From DATBAT01 sp963824805 (GTDB lineage: Bacteria > Acidobacteriota > Terriglobia > Terriglobales > Acidobacteriaceae), in contig CAWGQZ010000061.1 in assembly GCA_963824805.1 (NCBI GenBank), forward strand, positions 24,430 through 88,429: 64,000 nucleotides of DNA, given 5' to 3'. A program made the translations under genes and the position numbers. Shown here in pieces: positions 17,836 through 26,638 of this stretch. The notes under the pieces were generated by a model. The model was not told where the DNA came from and did not search any database. It was given only the letters and a program-made list of their open reading frames with translations. Position 1 is the first letter of the stretch; every line of letters begins with the position of its first letter.

Positions 17836-17967
17836 TCTGTCTACTCGGATGTAGGATCGACCACGAAAGCGGCCTGTATCAAAGCGCGGTAAACCGAAAT
17901 TGTCCGAACGTATTGGCAGCGATCAAGGTTTCTGTATGAAGGATAGCTTGTCGAAATTGGCACACCT

Positions 17968-18315
17968 ATGTTGAAAGCTCTGTTTCACTGGATACTGAAT
18001 GCCCTGGCAATCTTGCTGGTCTCCCGTCTTGTGCCCGGCTTCGAGGTCAGCGGCTTCGGTTCAGCGCTGATAGCCGCCCTCGTCATTGGCCTCATCAATG
18101 CCACCATCGGATTCTTTCTCAAGGTTGTGACGTTCCCGCTGACCGTCCTCACCCTGGGAATATTCTGGTTGATCATCAACGCCATCATGCTGGAACTGGC
18201 GTCCGTGTTTGTTCCCGGCTTCAAAATTCTGAGCTTCGGCGCGGCATTTTGGGGAGCCATTGTCCTTAGTTTGATCAACATGGTGTTTCGTGCCCTCACC
18301 ACAGATCGCAAATAG
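17968..18315 (+). CDS. Phage-holin-family four-helix membrane protein
   Basis: 115 residues made almost wholly of four membrane helices: LFHWILNALAILLVSRLVPGFEV, ALIAALVIGLINATIGFFL, VLTLGIFWLIINAIMLELAS and FWGAIVLSLINMVFRAL. This is the 'mycobacterial 4-TMS phage holin' family (PF04020), which is chromosomal in most bacteria and not evidence of a prophage. No lysis gene lies nearby. The cellular role is not known. Confidence 0.88.
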   Translation: MLKALFHWILNALAILLVSRLVPGFEVSGFGSALIAALVIGLINATIGFFLKVVTFPLTVLTLGIFWLIINAIMLELASVFVPGFKILSFGAAFWGAIVLSLINMVFRALTTDRK

Positions 18316-18434
18316 CGGCATTGTTGCGACGGTTTTATGTACTGATTCATGACAGTCATCACATTTTCTGTCAGCACACTACGTTCCGCACGGAACATTT
18401 CATTCATTCTGATTTTTCTCAAGGACGTAGCCGC

Positions 18435-19133
18435 ATGAACGTGCCTCAGCCCAGATTGTCGCCCATTCCTGCAGGCTGGTTTCAGATGGGCTCCGAGGCA
18501 GGCCAGGACAATGAGCGTCCCGTGCACCGCGCATGGGTCGACGCCTTCCTGCTGGCCGCTTGTCAGGTTACCAACGCCGACTACGCCTTCTATATGGAGG
18601 CGACAGACGCGCCGTGCCCTCCAACCTGGGATGACCATAACCTCAACCATCCCCAGCAGCCAGTGGTATCGGTGTCATGGTTTGAGGCTCTGAAGTATTG
18701 CGAGTGGCTGACCGCTACCAGTTCCCGTCAGTTTCGTCTGCCCACCGAGGCGGAGTGGGAGCGTGCTGCTCGCGGCGGCGTGGAGGGTAAGCTCTTTGCT
18801 TGGGGAGACGACCTGCCGCAGTCGAGGCCCGACTACCAACGGCGCTGGAGGACAGGCCCTGAGCCTGTGGCCACGCAACCGCCGAACCCATACGGCCTGT
18901 ACGACATTTCGGAGAACGTCCACGAGTGGTGCAGCGACTGGTTTCAAGCTGACTACTACACGGACTCTCCGGAGAGGAATCCGAAGGGGCCCGATACAGG
19001 CGAGCGCAAATCGTCGCGTGGAGGCTCGTGGCGGCACCACATCAAGATCACCCGCTGCGCTGCCCGGGCGAGTATCCCTCCTGCCTTCCAATATGCTGAT
19101 TATGGATTTCGAGTCGCTTGCGATTTAATTTAG
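18435..19133 (+). CDS. SUMF1/FGE-domain protein
   Basis: A 232-residue single-domain protein of the formylglycine-generating-enzyme/EgtB/PvdO fold. Motifs are IPAGWFQMGSEAGQDNERPVHRAWV at the start, PVVSVSWFEALKYCEWL, RLPTEAEWERAARGG and a final SSRGGSWRHHIKITRCAARA...YGFRVA. No sulfatase gene is adjacent, so sulfatase activation cannot be claimed. Many members act on other protein or small-molecule substrates. The start at 18435 follows AAGGA by nine bases and removes a 38-residue non-conserved lead. It ends inside the convergent thiE gene (nine-base overlap). Confidence 0.88.
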   Translation: MNVPQPRLSPIPAGWFQMGSEAGQDNERPVHRAWVDAFLLAACQVTNADYAFYMEATDAPCPPTWDDHNLNHPQQPVVSVSWFEALKYCEWLTATSSRQFRLPTEAEWERAARGGVEGKLFAWGDDLPQSRPDYQRRWRTGPEPVATQPPNPYGLYDISENVHEWCSDWFQADYYTDSPERNPKGPDTGERKSSRGGSWRHHIKITRCAARASIPPAFQYADYGFRVACDLI

Positions 19134-19724
19134 ATTGCGCAACGCGGCGACAATCTGCGCCACATTATTTTCCTGAAATAATCGGATGCCTGCGATGCCC
19201 ACTGCTCCGGCGTCGAGGCAGGAGAGTGCATTTGCCAGCGTCACCCCTCCCAATGCGAGGACAGGAATCGAACTCTTGCAAACGGATTCCAAGCGAGCCA
19301 GTCCGATCGGCGCTGTATCTCCTTTTTCAAAGACCGGGCCGAACACTGCGAAGTCGGCGCCTTCCGCCGCAGCGCGACTGACCTCGTCCTTGTCGTGACA
19401 CGAGACCCCTATGACCGGGGACCCGCGGCCGCGCCAGATCCCCCGCACCTCGCGCGGCGAGATTTCACCTGCGGGCAAGTGAACTCCTTGCGCTCCCGCT
19501 GCCATCGCTACGTCTGCGCGAGTGTTGATCAGAATTTGCGTTTTTAGATTATTAGCTAGTAGGACCTGGTTCTCAGTTCTCAGGGCTAGTTCTTCCAGGG
19601 CACGGGCAGACAGATCTTTCTCGCGGAGTTGAATGTAGTCGACACCGGCGGCGATTGCTTCAGAGATTTTGGAGAGTATATCTCCAGCGAACTGGCGGCG
19701 ATCGGTGATGTAGTACAGGATCAC
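19125..19724 (-). CDS. thiE: Thiamine phosphate synthase / TenI-like protein
   Basis: A 199-residue TIM-barrel protein joining HMP-pyrophosphate and thiazole phosphate in thiamine synthesis. Motifs are YYITDRRQF, DYIQLREKDLSARAL, QILINTRADVAMAAGAQGVHLP, VIGVSCHDKDEVSRAAAEGADFAVFGPVF and the phosphate loop ALGGVTLANALSCLDAGAVGIAGIRLF. INTRAD replaces the more common INDRVD, and the sequence is slightly divergent, so a TenI-like role is possible. It begins with GTG overlapping the stop of the LOG gene, which makes a coupled pair. Confidence 0.85.
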   Translation of the reverse strand: MILYYITDRRQFAGDILSKISEAIAAGVDYIQLREKDLSARALEELALRTENQVLLANNLKTQILINTRADVAMAAGAQGVHLPAGEISPREVRGIWRGRGSPVIGVSCHDKDEVSRAAAEGADFAVFGPVFEKGDTAPIGLARLESVCKSSIPVLALGGVTLANALSCLDAGAVGIAGIRLFQENNVAQIVAALRNLN

Positions 19725-20578
19725 TAGGGATTGGTCTTAGCGATCTCGGGCACGACTTCGCCGCGCTTGGGCTGAGGCGTCAGGTGATGGCGGGTGAGTC
19801 CGTCTTTAAGCACTTCGAAACCTTCTTCGGGAGAGTCCACGAAGCGAATCAGGTCGATGTCTTTGGGAGAGATGACTCCGGAATCGATCATCAGCTGAAA
19901 GTTAATCAACCTCTTCCAATACTCGCTACCGTAGATCACGACCAGGATTTTTTTGGCCAGCTTTTCGGTCTGCGCCAGAGTCAATATCTCGAACAGCTCG
20001 TCGAACGTTCCAAAGCCGCCAGGGAAAATCACCAGGGCTTTGGCGAGATAGGCAAACCAGAACTTCCGCATGAAGAAGTAATGGAATTCAAAATTCAGCG
20101 ACGGCGAAATGTAGGGATTGGGCGACTGCTCAAAAGGCAAATTGATGTTCAATCCGATGGATTTCCCGCCCGCATCCAGCGCTCCCAGGTTGGCCGCTTC
20201 CATAATGCCGGGGCCGCCGCCTGTGGTGACCACGAAGCGGTGCCGCTTAGCCGGGATATTTAACGACCATTCGGTGAGCAAGAAAGCGAGGCGGCGCGCG
20301 TCTTCGTAATAACGGGCCATGTCGACTGCAGCCAGCGCCCGGTTGCGTAATTCTTCCTGTGCCTCGTGCAGGTTTCGGAGGTTCTCCTGGGCACCGGTCA
20401 GGCTGTGAAATCGGGCCGAGCCAAAAAAGACGACCGTGTCCTGGATCTGCTCGCGACGGAACCGGGCCAGCGGTTCCATGTACTCAGAAAGCACCCGGAT
20501 AATGCGCCCATCGGGGCTGTTGAGAAATGGCTCATTCTGATAGGCAAGTGGGGCGGAAGGAGGCTTCTTGTCGCTCAT
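19724..20578 (-). CDS. LOG-family (TIGR00730) nucleoside monophosphate phosphoribohydrolase
   Basis: A 284-residue Rossmann-fold protein with the family signatures VTTGGGPGIMEAANLGA and FPGGFGTFDELFEILTLAQTEK. The latter holds the PGGxGTxxE substrate motif. Relatives hydrolyse AMP or cytokinin nucleotides to base and ribose phosphate. The N-terminal 60 residues are longer than in small LOG proteins and are typical of the larger bacterial group. The stop overlaps the GTG of thiE, so the two are coupled. The role in this organism is probably nucleotide salvage. Confidence 0.92.
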   Translation of the reverse strand: MSDKKPPSAPLAYQNEPFLNSPDGRIIRVLSEYMEPLARFRREQIQDTVVFFGSARFHSLTGAQENLRNLHEAQEELRNRALAAVDMARYYEDARRLAFLLTEWSLNIPAKRHRFVVTTGGGPGIMEAANLGALDAGGKSIGLNINLPFEQSPNPYISPSLNFEFHYFFMRKFWFAYLAKALVIFPGGFGTFDELFEILTLAQTEKLAKKILVVIYGSEYWKRLINFQLMIDSGVISPKDIDLIRFVDSPEEGFEVLKDGLTRHHLTPQPKRGEVVPEIAKTNP

Positions 20579-20594
20579 GAATTCGGAGTCTCGC

Positions 20595-20957
20595 TTAATC
20601 AGCGTGCGGCGGCCGGTGCTCGTTGTAGTGTACGGCTTCCCAGAAGCCGACCCAGATGTCGAGAATTCCCAATCCGCTGCACAGGCCGCGGAAAAATCCG
20701 CTGGCGACTGCGGGCCGCAGGTCGGGGAAACGTTGGAGAAGATAGTTGTCGGTCCATTCCGGCCGCCAGGGCAACAGGATCAGCAGGACACCGGTAGTTG
20801 CGCAGACAAAGACGAAGGTGAGAACCGAGATGCGGTGCAGCCACAGGTCAGCGCCGTGGCGAAGCTGCGGTTGGTTGTTTACCGATCGCTTGGTTTCGAA
20901 TGGCGCCGAAGAAGTCGCCGGCAAGGATGTCTGCGGGTCGGTACTCACGCGGCGCAC
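20595..20957 (-). CDS. Small hypothetical membrane protein
   Basis: About 120 residues, starting at GTG (20957, or a second GTG nine bases in). A polar N-terminus of about 45 residues is followed by one clear membrane helix (ISVLTFVFVCATTGVLLILLPW). A second amphipathic segment (GFFRGLCSGLGILDIWVGFWEAVHY) ends in a His/Asp-rich tail. It sits 16 bases from the LOG gene and 35 from the TPR gene, all leftward, so it is probably part of one transcript. No family is recognised. Confidence 0.6.
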   Translation of the reverse strand: MRRVSTDPQTSLPATSSAPFETKRSVNNQPQLRHGADLWLHRISVLTFVFVCATTGVLLILLPWRPEWTDNYLLQRFPDLRPAVASGFFRGLCSGLGILDIWVGFWEAVHYNEHRPPHAD

Positions 20958-20992
20958 GTCCCCGCAGTCAAGAGAAGAGCCATTCGGACATT

Positions 20993-23914
20993 CTACGACT
21001 TGAGGGCCTTTATGCGCTCGGCTACGTCGCGATAGTCGATGTTGCTGCCGTAGACTTCCATGAAATGTTTGAGTGCCAGCGGCTTGTTTTGTCCGGCTTC
21101 GTATGCCGATCCCAGTTCGTAGTGTAGAGCGGTGCAGGTATCACCGTCGATGCCAGGAAGCGCGAGAGCCTTTTCGTACCAGCGAATCGCCGCCTCAGGG
21201 ATGCCCTTATCAAGGAAGCACTGCGCGAGCCAAGTATAAGCCTGCATGAGATGAGGGAACGGATTCCCACGTTCAACAGCCTGGCAAACCTTTTGCAATT
21301 CGCTGATCGCTTCATCGAGCAGACCCATTTCGCGGAACGCCACGCCCAGGTTGTAGTGAGTCTCCGGATCTTCCGTGGCAACGTTGGTATCGGTTTCTAG
21401 ATCCTGTTTTAGCTCCGAGAACATGTCGGAGATATCGACGCCCGGTCCGGCGGGGGCCGCAAGCGGCTTAGAAGGAACCAGAGGCCGCGGTTGTGCTGAA
21501 AACGAACTCGGAACAGGAAGTGGATCCATCGCCGGCGCCGGAGCTGCAGCCGAGCCCGCTGTGCGGATAGGCGCAGGTTGTGGCTTAATGTCGAGCTGGG
21601 GAGAGCCCGCATCTCCCAGGAAGGAATCCGAAAGCGAGCTTTCGAGGTCTGCCACCAGGTCGTCGAGCCCGCCCGTAGAAGCTGTTGGTTGCGCGGGCGC
21701 ATGGGCAGTCAGTTCAGCACGTTGCGAACCCATGCCCGAGACATAGTCGTTCAAGCTCGATGGCGGGATTTGCGTCTGCGGGAACGGAACAGGTGAATCG
21801 AGGTCTGAAATTACTTCGATCTCGTCGAGAGAAATACTTTCTTTGGCGGCGGGCTTGGATTTCGGCGAAGCGGCTTCGATCTGACGGCGCAGATCTGAAA
21901 GGATTGCAGGATCAGCCTTCAGCTTTTCAAGCTTGCGCAATCCATCCTGAGCCTGGTCGATCATCGACTGCGAGAGGTAGAAGCGAACCTCTTCAACAGT
22001 TTCCGAGATGGTCTCGGCATCGATCTCCGCCACCGGCTTGGGGACCAGTCCTGCGGTTCTTGCTTTGGGTACCGGCGCGGTATCGGTGATCTCGACATCC
22101 CATTCTTCCGAAAGGTCGATTTCAGCGGTCGATTTTTTCGCAGCGGGCGCTTCGGTCTTGAGCGGTGCAGGCTCTTCCGCTGGCTTTTGCGGTGCCAGGG
22201 CCGGTGCATGCCAGAACAGGCCCGCCGGCTTAGCCGGTGCTGCAGGTTCCTCGAGTGCGAATGAACTCGAGCGGCTCACACCCGACTCCAAAGACTGTTC
22301 AAGAGCGGGAGACAATGCCGGGGTGAAAGGTGCTTCGCCGAAGCCTTCTACTTTGGTTTCAGACGAGCGGTTCTCATACTTGGCCGCGAGTTCGCCATAA
22401 CGGCTTGCTTCCTCGGGATATCCGGCATCGTGATAAATGCCTTCCAGGGTGCGGGCGCAAACGGCCGCTTCTGCAAATCGTCCAGCGCGGGTGTGCAATG
22501 ATGCTAAGCGCTGATTGATGCGCTGATCTTTCGGAGCCTTGGGTAAAGCTGCGAGCATGGGCTCGAGAGCCTTCTCCGGCATGTTGTAGGAGATGAACAG
22601 CTCGGCGTCGGTAATTGCAGACCGGACCGCCAATGCAACATCGTCGGGATAGCGCTGCTCGAGGAATGGAGCACTGGCCTCAATTTCTTCGACCAAAGCC
22701 GTTCCCTCTTCGGGAGTAATGAGGCGCGAAGCTTCGCTGCCGCCCAGCCGGGCGACAACCTGCTGATAGTTGCGGGCGTGAATCTGGTTCTGCGGTTCCA
22801 GCTGCGTGAGCTTCAGATAGTATTCGCGGGCTTTCTCAAGCTGCCCGGACTGAACGTAGCCATGCGCCAGTAATTCGTACACCTCGGTGTGATGGGTGTT
22901 TTCCCCTGCTTTCTTCAAAAGCCCAAGCAGAGTTTCCAGGGCCGCGGTGTTATCGCGAACATGGCCAATCATGCCGTGCAGCGTCTCCAGAATTCTGGCA
23001 GAGTCCGCGCCTAGCAACCGATCGGAATACTGCGAATAGACATTGAGCGCATCTTCGAAGCGATTGGCTTGGATCAAAGCATCGGCGTAGGCGGTGATCG
23101 CGGTGGAATCGTTGTGGACCGTGATCAACTTCGCCGCGAGGTTAGCCGCTTCTGGCAGACGTCCGGTCTTGATGTAAGCCTGGAACAGAATATTGAGCCC
23201 GTCCGGCTGGTTGTCGATGTCGGCAACTTGCTCCAGGGTTTGGATCGCGGCTGATAGATCTCCGGAGTCGTAGGCAAGACGGCCGCGTAGCAGCAATGCT
23301 GTACTGTTGGAAGGATCGAGCGCCAGCATACGCTGCACGATTTCGCCGGCCGCTCCCAACGAACCACGCGCCCGCAAACTTTCCGCGGCGTTGGCGAATA
23401 TGTCCCAGGCTTCCTTCTTTTTGTTCAGGCGAATGTAAACTTCCGCCAGCCGGGTACGCATGGCGACGTTCTCGGGATCCATTTCCAGGGTTTTCTGGAA
23501 AATGCGGACCGCCTGTTCAAGTTCTCCGGCGCGAAGAAATTCCTCCGCAACCTGCAGGTACTGGGCCCGGGCATCGTTGAACAAGCCCTGTTGGGTGAAG
23601 AGCTCAGCCAACCGCAATACGCAATCGACCGAAGGCTTGAGCTTGCTGAGCTTCTTGTACATCGCGATCGCCTTCACCGTGAAACCCTGGGCGGCGTAGG
23701 CGTCGCCAACATTCTTGAAGCATTGGAGGGCTTTATCGGTCTGGCCCAGACGAGAGTAGAGATCGCCGACGGTGTTCATCACCGTAAGGTCCTTGGGGTC
23801 AGCCTTCAGGACTTTCTCGTACTCATTGATGGCGTTCTGCAGCTTGCCCTGCTGGACATTCTTCTCCGCAGTGCCGAGAGCCTTCTGTTTGTTGAATCCG
23901 AAACCAAACGCCAT
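20993..23914 (-). CDS. Large tetratricopeptide-repeat protein with disordered middle
   Basis: About 973 residues. From residue 10 to about 520 the protein is tandem TPR units (NAINEYEKVLKADPKDLTVMNTVGDLYSRLGQ and many relatives). The middle (about 550-850) is low-complexity, Pro/Ala/Glu-rich and likely unfolded. Two or three more TPRs end the protein (THYNLGVAFREMGLLDEAISELQKV...). I chose the ATG at 23914 (AFGFGFNKQKALG) because the 16 residues upstream are not TPR-like. It is a scaffold protein. The acidic middle and motility genes downstream are suggestive only. Confidence 0.85.
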   Translation of the reverse strand: MAFGFGFNKQKALGTAEKNVQQGKLQNAINEYEKVLKADPKDLTVMNTVGDLYSRLGQTDKALQCFKNVGDAYAAQGFTVKAIAMYKKLSKLKPSVDCVLRLAELFTQQGLFNDARAQYLQVAEEFLRAGELEQAVRIFQKTLEMDPENVAMRTRLAEVYIRLNKKKEAWDIFANAAESLRARGSLGAAGEIVQRMLALDPSNSTALLLRGRLAYDSGDLSAAIQTLEQVADIDNQPDGLNILFQAYIKTGRLPEAANLAAKLITVHNDSTAITAYADALIQANRFEDALNVYSQYSDRLLGADSARILETLHGMIGHVRDNTAALETLLGLLKKAGENTHHTEVYELLAHGYVQSGQLEKAREYYLKLTQLEPQNQIHARNYQQVVARLGGSEASRLITPEEGTALVEEIEASAPFLEQRYPDDVALAVRSAITDAELFISYNMPEKALEPMLAALPKAPKDQRINQRLASLHTRAGRFAEAAVCARTLEGIYHDAGYPEEASRYGELAAKYENRSSETKVEGFGEAPFTPALSPALEQSLESGVSRSSSFALEEPAAPAKPAGLFWHAPALAPQKPAEEPAPLKTEAPAAKKSTAEIDLSEEWDVEITDTAPVPKARTAGLVPKPVAEIDAETISETVEEVRFYLSQSMIDQAQDGLRKLEKLKADPAILSDLRRQIEAASPKSKPAAKESISLDEIEVISDLDSPVPFPQTQIPPSSLNDYVSGMGSQRAELTAHAPAQPTASTGGLDDLVADLESSLSDSFLGDAGSPQLDIKPQPAPIRTAGSAAAPAPAMDPLPVPSSFSAQPRPLVPSKPLAAPAGPGVDISDMFSELKQDLETDTNVATEDPETHYNLGVAFREMGLLDEAISELQKVCQAVERGNPFPHLMQAYTWLAQCFLDKGIPEAAIRWYEKALALPGIDGDTCTALHYELGSAYEAGQNKPLALKHFMEVYGSNIDYRDVAERIKALKS

Positions 23915-24165
23915 ATAGGGACCGACTCCGAGCTTCGTTTTCTCAGTTTTTACGAAGAGCATTGCCCTCTTGCGAGGGAACCTAAGACCGTAAGTAGGGC
24001 AGGTACTGGGCTATGCCCGACAGTGGTCTTATGGACAAGGCCCATTGTAAGGCGGAGTCACCAGAATCGTATGGTTACCAAGGGTTACCGGAAGTGAGTG
24101 TACGAACGAGTTACTTTCAAAACTCTGGTTTGCAGTGAGAAACAAGGATTACTGAATGATTGTGG

Positions 24166-24255
24166 CTATGCGCGGGCTGCCAGTAAGAAGAAAAGCAAAA
24201 ATAGAAGCACGGGCTTAGGCAGCCGCCGCATGATTTTCCACACCATGAAGCTCAT
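24166..24255 (-). CDS. 29-residue hydrophobic small protein (candidate)
   Basis: A short frame reads a basic start (SFMVWKIMRRLPKP) and then one membrane helix of Leu/Phe (VLLFLLFFLLAARA). GGAGGA lies seven bases before the ATG, the best ribosome site in this 820-base gap. The polarity, positive-inside charge and Shine-Dalgarno sequence make a real small membrane protein plausible. No homologue is recognised. Confidence 0.45.
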   Translation of the reverse strand: MSFMVWKIMRRLPKPVLLFLLFFLLAARA

Positions 24256-24783
24256 TGCGTGATCCTCCGCTCGGGGATTGCGAACGAATCAACGCGCGTT
24301 GGCAAACGCACGTAAGGGCCCGGGACTGCCAGGGCCGCTCTCAACGGCATGATTTTACGAAAAAATGGATAAAAGGCAAGTAGCCAGAGTGTATTGCGGA
24401 GATGCATACCGGAGGGCGGATTTCGCGACTGGAACCTGCTTGAGCGGGGAACCCTAGATTCCATGCCGATAAACCTGGCGGCGGAATGACAACGATTCAG
24501 GGTGCATCACACAGGGAAAGTGCTGACCCCATGGACAGATTGGCTCAGAGCGAAGGTTGGGCGGGAGCCGAGGCATTCCTGCCTTGCGACTTCTGTCGCC
24601 CCGGTGGGGCTGTGTCATCCGCCTGTTACTCTCAGGGCTTGCGGCCTGGGCTGCATTCTTTGCGCCGCTTCGCGGCTGTCGGCTTTTCTAACGCTTTAGA
24701 TTCTTAACAACGGCCAATGACTAAGAGCCATCAGTCACCGGCCAAAAGCCAGCCAGCAACGACCTAGTAACAACGACGTTTTT
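24256..24783. other. 528-base non-coding stretch before fliS
   Basis: I see no credible gene. Frames on both strands lack ribosome sites and coding bias. The only structure is the palindrome cluster at 24598-24676 and an isolated GCCGATAA at 24465. Confidence 0.6.
24598..24676. repeat. Cluster of three small palindromes (REP-like)
   Basis: GCCCC-ggt-GGGGC (24598-24610), CAGG...CCTG (24633-24648) and GCCGC-ttc-GCGGC (24664-24676) follow each other in a non-coding stretch. Serial GC-rich hairpins of this kind resemble repetitive extragenic palindromes. Confidence 0.5.
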
Positions 24784-25200
24784 CTAGACCGTGCAGCTCA
24801 ACGCCAGACGTCCTTCTTCCGGCTGCGGCGCTGCCTTGGTGAGGCCGGGATCCACTTGCTGCCAGGCTCCACGTACCTCCACAAAATGTCCGATCAATTT
24901 CTCCAGAGTGTGAGCATTCTCTTTTATCTGAGCTTCCAGCATCTTGGCGCGGGCATAGGAGTACAGTGCCGACAGGTTTCGTGCGGCCTCGCCTCCATTC
25001 TCGTGATCGAGAGACCCCTCGAGTTGCTGGACGATCAAAAAAGCATGCTTCATTTGCGCGCAACGGGTTTCTATGTCGTGTTGCTGGATGGCAACGATGG
25101 CTCGCTGTAAGTCCGCGACCAGACGGTCATACAGCATGGTTACCATCCCAACGGAGCTGGCGCCCTCTACTGCGGCCCGAAGATATCTGGATTCGTTCAT
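24784..25200 (-). CDS. fliS: Flagellar export chaperone FliS
   Basis: A 138-residue helical chaperone that holds flagellin monomers before export. The N-terminus NESRYLRAAVEGASSVGMVTMLYDRLVADLQRA matches FliS, with the Tyr and the MLYD motif used for flagellin binding. The C-terminal extension after about 115 is Pro/Glu-rich. It lies nine bases after fliD, and the two share a transcript downstream of flagellin. Confidence 0.93.
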   Translation of the reverse strand: MNESRYLRAAVEGASSVGMVTMLYDRLVADLQRAIVAIQQHDIETRCAQMKHAFLIVQQLEGSLDHENGGEAARNLSALYSYARAKMLEAQIKENAHTLEKLIGHFVEVRGAWQQVDPGLTKAAPQPEEGRLALSCTV

Positions 25201-25209
25201 AGGATCTTT

Positions 25210-26544
25210 CTATTTGCTTGAGGTATTGCCGAGTTCGGCGTTGATTTGTGCCTGCAACAGCGGTAGCTGCTGCAGCATGACGTTGATCTGGTTGTACTGC
25301 GTCAGCCATTGCTGTTGCTGGCCGGCGATGTAAACTTCGAAGTCATCGATCTGCGATTGCAGTGATTGTTCGGTGGTCTGCAAGCCCTTGATCTCGAGTG
25401 AAAATGCGCCCTGCGACGGACTGCTCAAAACCAGCAGGCGGGCGCTGACCGTCTGGCCGAACCCGGTGGTGGACTGAAAAAAGCTCTGGAAATCACTGAA
25501 GTGGTTGGTGACCGCGTCGTTCAGCTGCGTGGAATCGACGGTTAGAGTACCGTCGTCGTTCATGTTGATGCCCAATGACCGAAGCGTGGTCAGGCTTCCC
25601 GCTCCGCTGACCGTCATGCCGGCGAAGCCCAGCAGTTCCTGCTGCACCATGCGTGCACCTGAGTCGCCGCTCAACGCGCCGCCCTGCTGTGTTCCTGTGT
25701 CGTAGGCCATTCCCTGGTTAAGCTCGAGGATGACTTTGTTGTAAGCGGTAACAAAATCTTTGGTAGCCGCGATCGCGTCGCTGGTGTTGGGAGTGATACC
25801 CACCGCAACCTGCGTGCCGACGGAAGCTCCCGTCAAAGTGAACGTGACCCCAGGGATCACGCCAGTGACGATATTGCTGGTGCTGCTGATGGGCACGCCG
25901 TCCACGGTCAACGTGGCGTTCGCGCCGGTAACTGCTTTGGTGAATCCCAGGCTGGCGGAGTCGGTTACGGTGAGATCGCTACTTGCTCCGGAAGTCTTGG
26001 ATACCATCGCCAGCCGGGCCCCGTTCGCGTCGGTGACCACATAAGCGGAAACCCCGAGATCCAATCCATTGATCTTCGCGGCCAGAGTGGACAGGGTGTT
26101 ATCGCTGCTGTCGATGGTCACCGTCGTCGGGGTCCCGCTACCTACCTGAATCGTGATGCTGCCGTTGGCCAGGGTGGTCGTGCTCGACGCCACCGGGTCG
26201 GTGTAATAGGAAGAAGTCTTGGCCAGGCTGTCCACTTCGACCACATGCGTGCCCGGCGCGGTTCCGGAGCTGGCCGTGGCGGTAACAATATTGGGATTGC
26301 TGCTGTTGGTGGTGACCGATCCGGTCGCACCGCTTTGATCTTTCAATGCATTGATCTTCGACCACATGTCGGTGAGGTCGGTATTGAGCTGATCGAGTGC
26401 GTCGACTTGCGCCTGGATGGCTTTCTGCTGGTCTTGCCAGTTCTGCTCGGGCTTGCGGGCGGCCGTTACCAGCTGCGTGACCACCGAGGTCACGTCAATT
26501 CCCTGGCCCGAAAACAATGTGGAGGTGTCGATATTCGAACTCAT
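25210..26544 (-). CDS. fliD: Flagellar hook-associated protein 2 (filament cap)
   Basis: A 444-residue filament cap protein. N-terminal FliD_N (TLFSGQGIDVTSVVTQLVTAARKPEQNWQDQ) and C-terminal FliD_C with a coiled coil (EQSLQSQIDDFEVYIAGQQQQWLTQYNQINVMLQQL) frame a Ser/Thr-rich central part. It is shorter than many homologues, as is the flagellin. The gene follows fliC by 94 bases that hold a strong hairpin, and precedes fliS by nine bases. The cap helps flagellin fold at the filament tip outside the cell. Confidence 0.95.
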   Translation of the reverse strand: MSSNIDTSTLFSGQGIDVTSVVTQLVTAARKPEQNWQDQQKAIQAQVDALDQLNTDLTDMWSKINALKDQSGATGSVTTNSSNPNIVTATASSGTAPGTHVVEVDSLAKTSSYYTDPVASSTTTLANGSITIQVGSGTPTTVTIDSSDNTLSTLAAKINGLDLGVSAYVVTDANGARLAMVSKTSGASSDLTVTDSASLGFTKAVTGANATLTVDGVPISSTSNIVTGVIPGVTFTLTGASVGTQVAVGITPNTSDAIAATKDFVTAYNKVILELNQGMAYDTGTQQGGALSGDSGARMVQQELLGFAGMTVSGAGSLTTLRSLGINMNDDGTLTVDSTQLNDAVTNHFSDFQSFFQSTTGFGQTVSARLLVLSSPSQGAFSLEIKGLQTTEQSLQSQIDDFEVYIAGQQQQWLTQYNQINVMLQQLPLLQAQINAELGNTSSK

Positions 26545-26595
26545 TGACTGGCCTTTACAGACTGCGAAGTGGAGGAGCTATCTAAACGGAGGTCC

Positions 26596-26619
26596 TGGTG
26601 GGGCCGCGGGGCCCCACCA
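26596..26619. terminator. Ten-bp hairpin between fliC and fliD
   Basis: TGGTGGGGCC, loop GCGG, GGCCCCACCA pair perfectly just after the fliC stop. No T run follows on the minus strand. The hairpin may stabilise abundant flagellin mRNA while letting part of transcription reach fliD. Confidence 0.6.
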
Positions 26620-26638
26620 AGAGCTGAGGGTTAAACAA

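Noticed and set aside
17950..17985. TGGCAC near the 4-TM gene start as a sigma54 promoter
   Set aside because: No GC element at the required spacing, and it overlaps the start codon.
17968..18315. Phage holin family protein as a sign of prophage
   Set aside because: This 4-TM family is mostly chromosomal, and no phage genes, endolysin or integrase are near.
19125..19724. TPP riboswitch for thiE
   Set aside because: thiE is coupled to the LOG gene with no leader, and no THI-box sequence is seen upstream of that pair.
24465..24472. Exact sigma28 -10 sequence GCCGATAA on the plus strand
   Set aside because: No TAAA-type -35 at the right distance (the position reads GGGG) and no gene downstream on that strand.
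24480..24710. Short plus-strand frames in the gap before fliS
   Set aside because: No Shine-Dalgarno sequence, no family features, and they cross the palindrome cluster.
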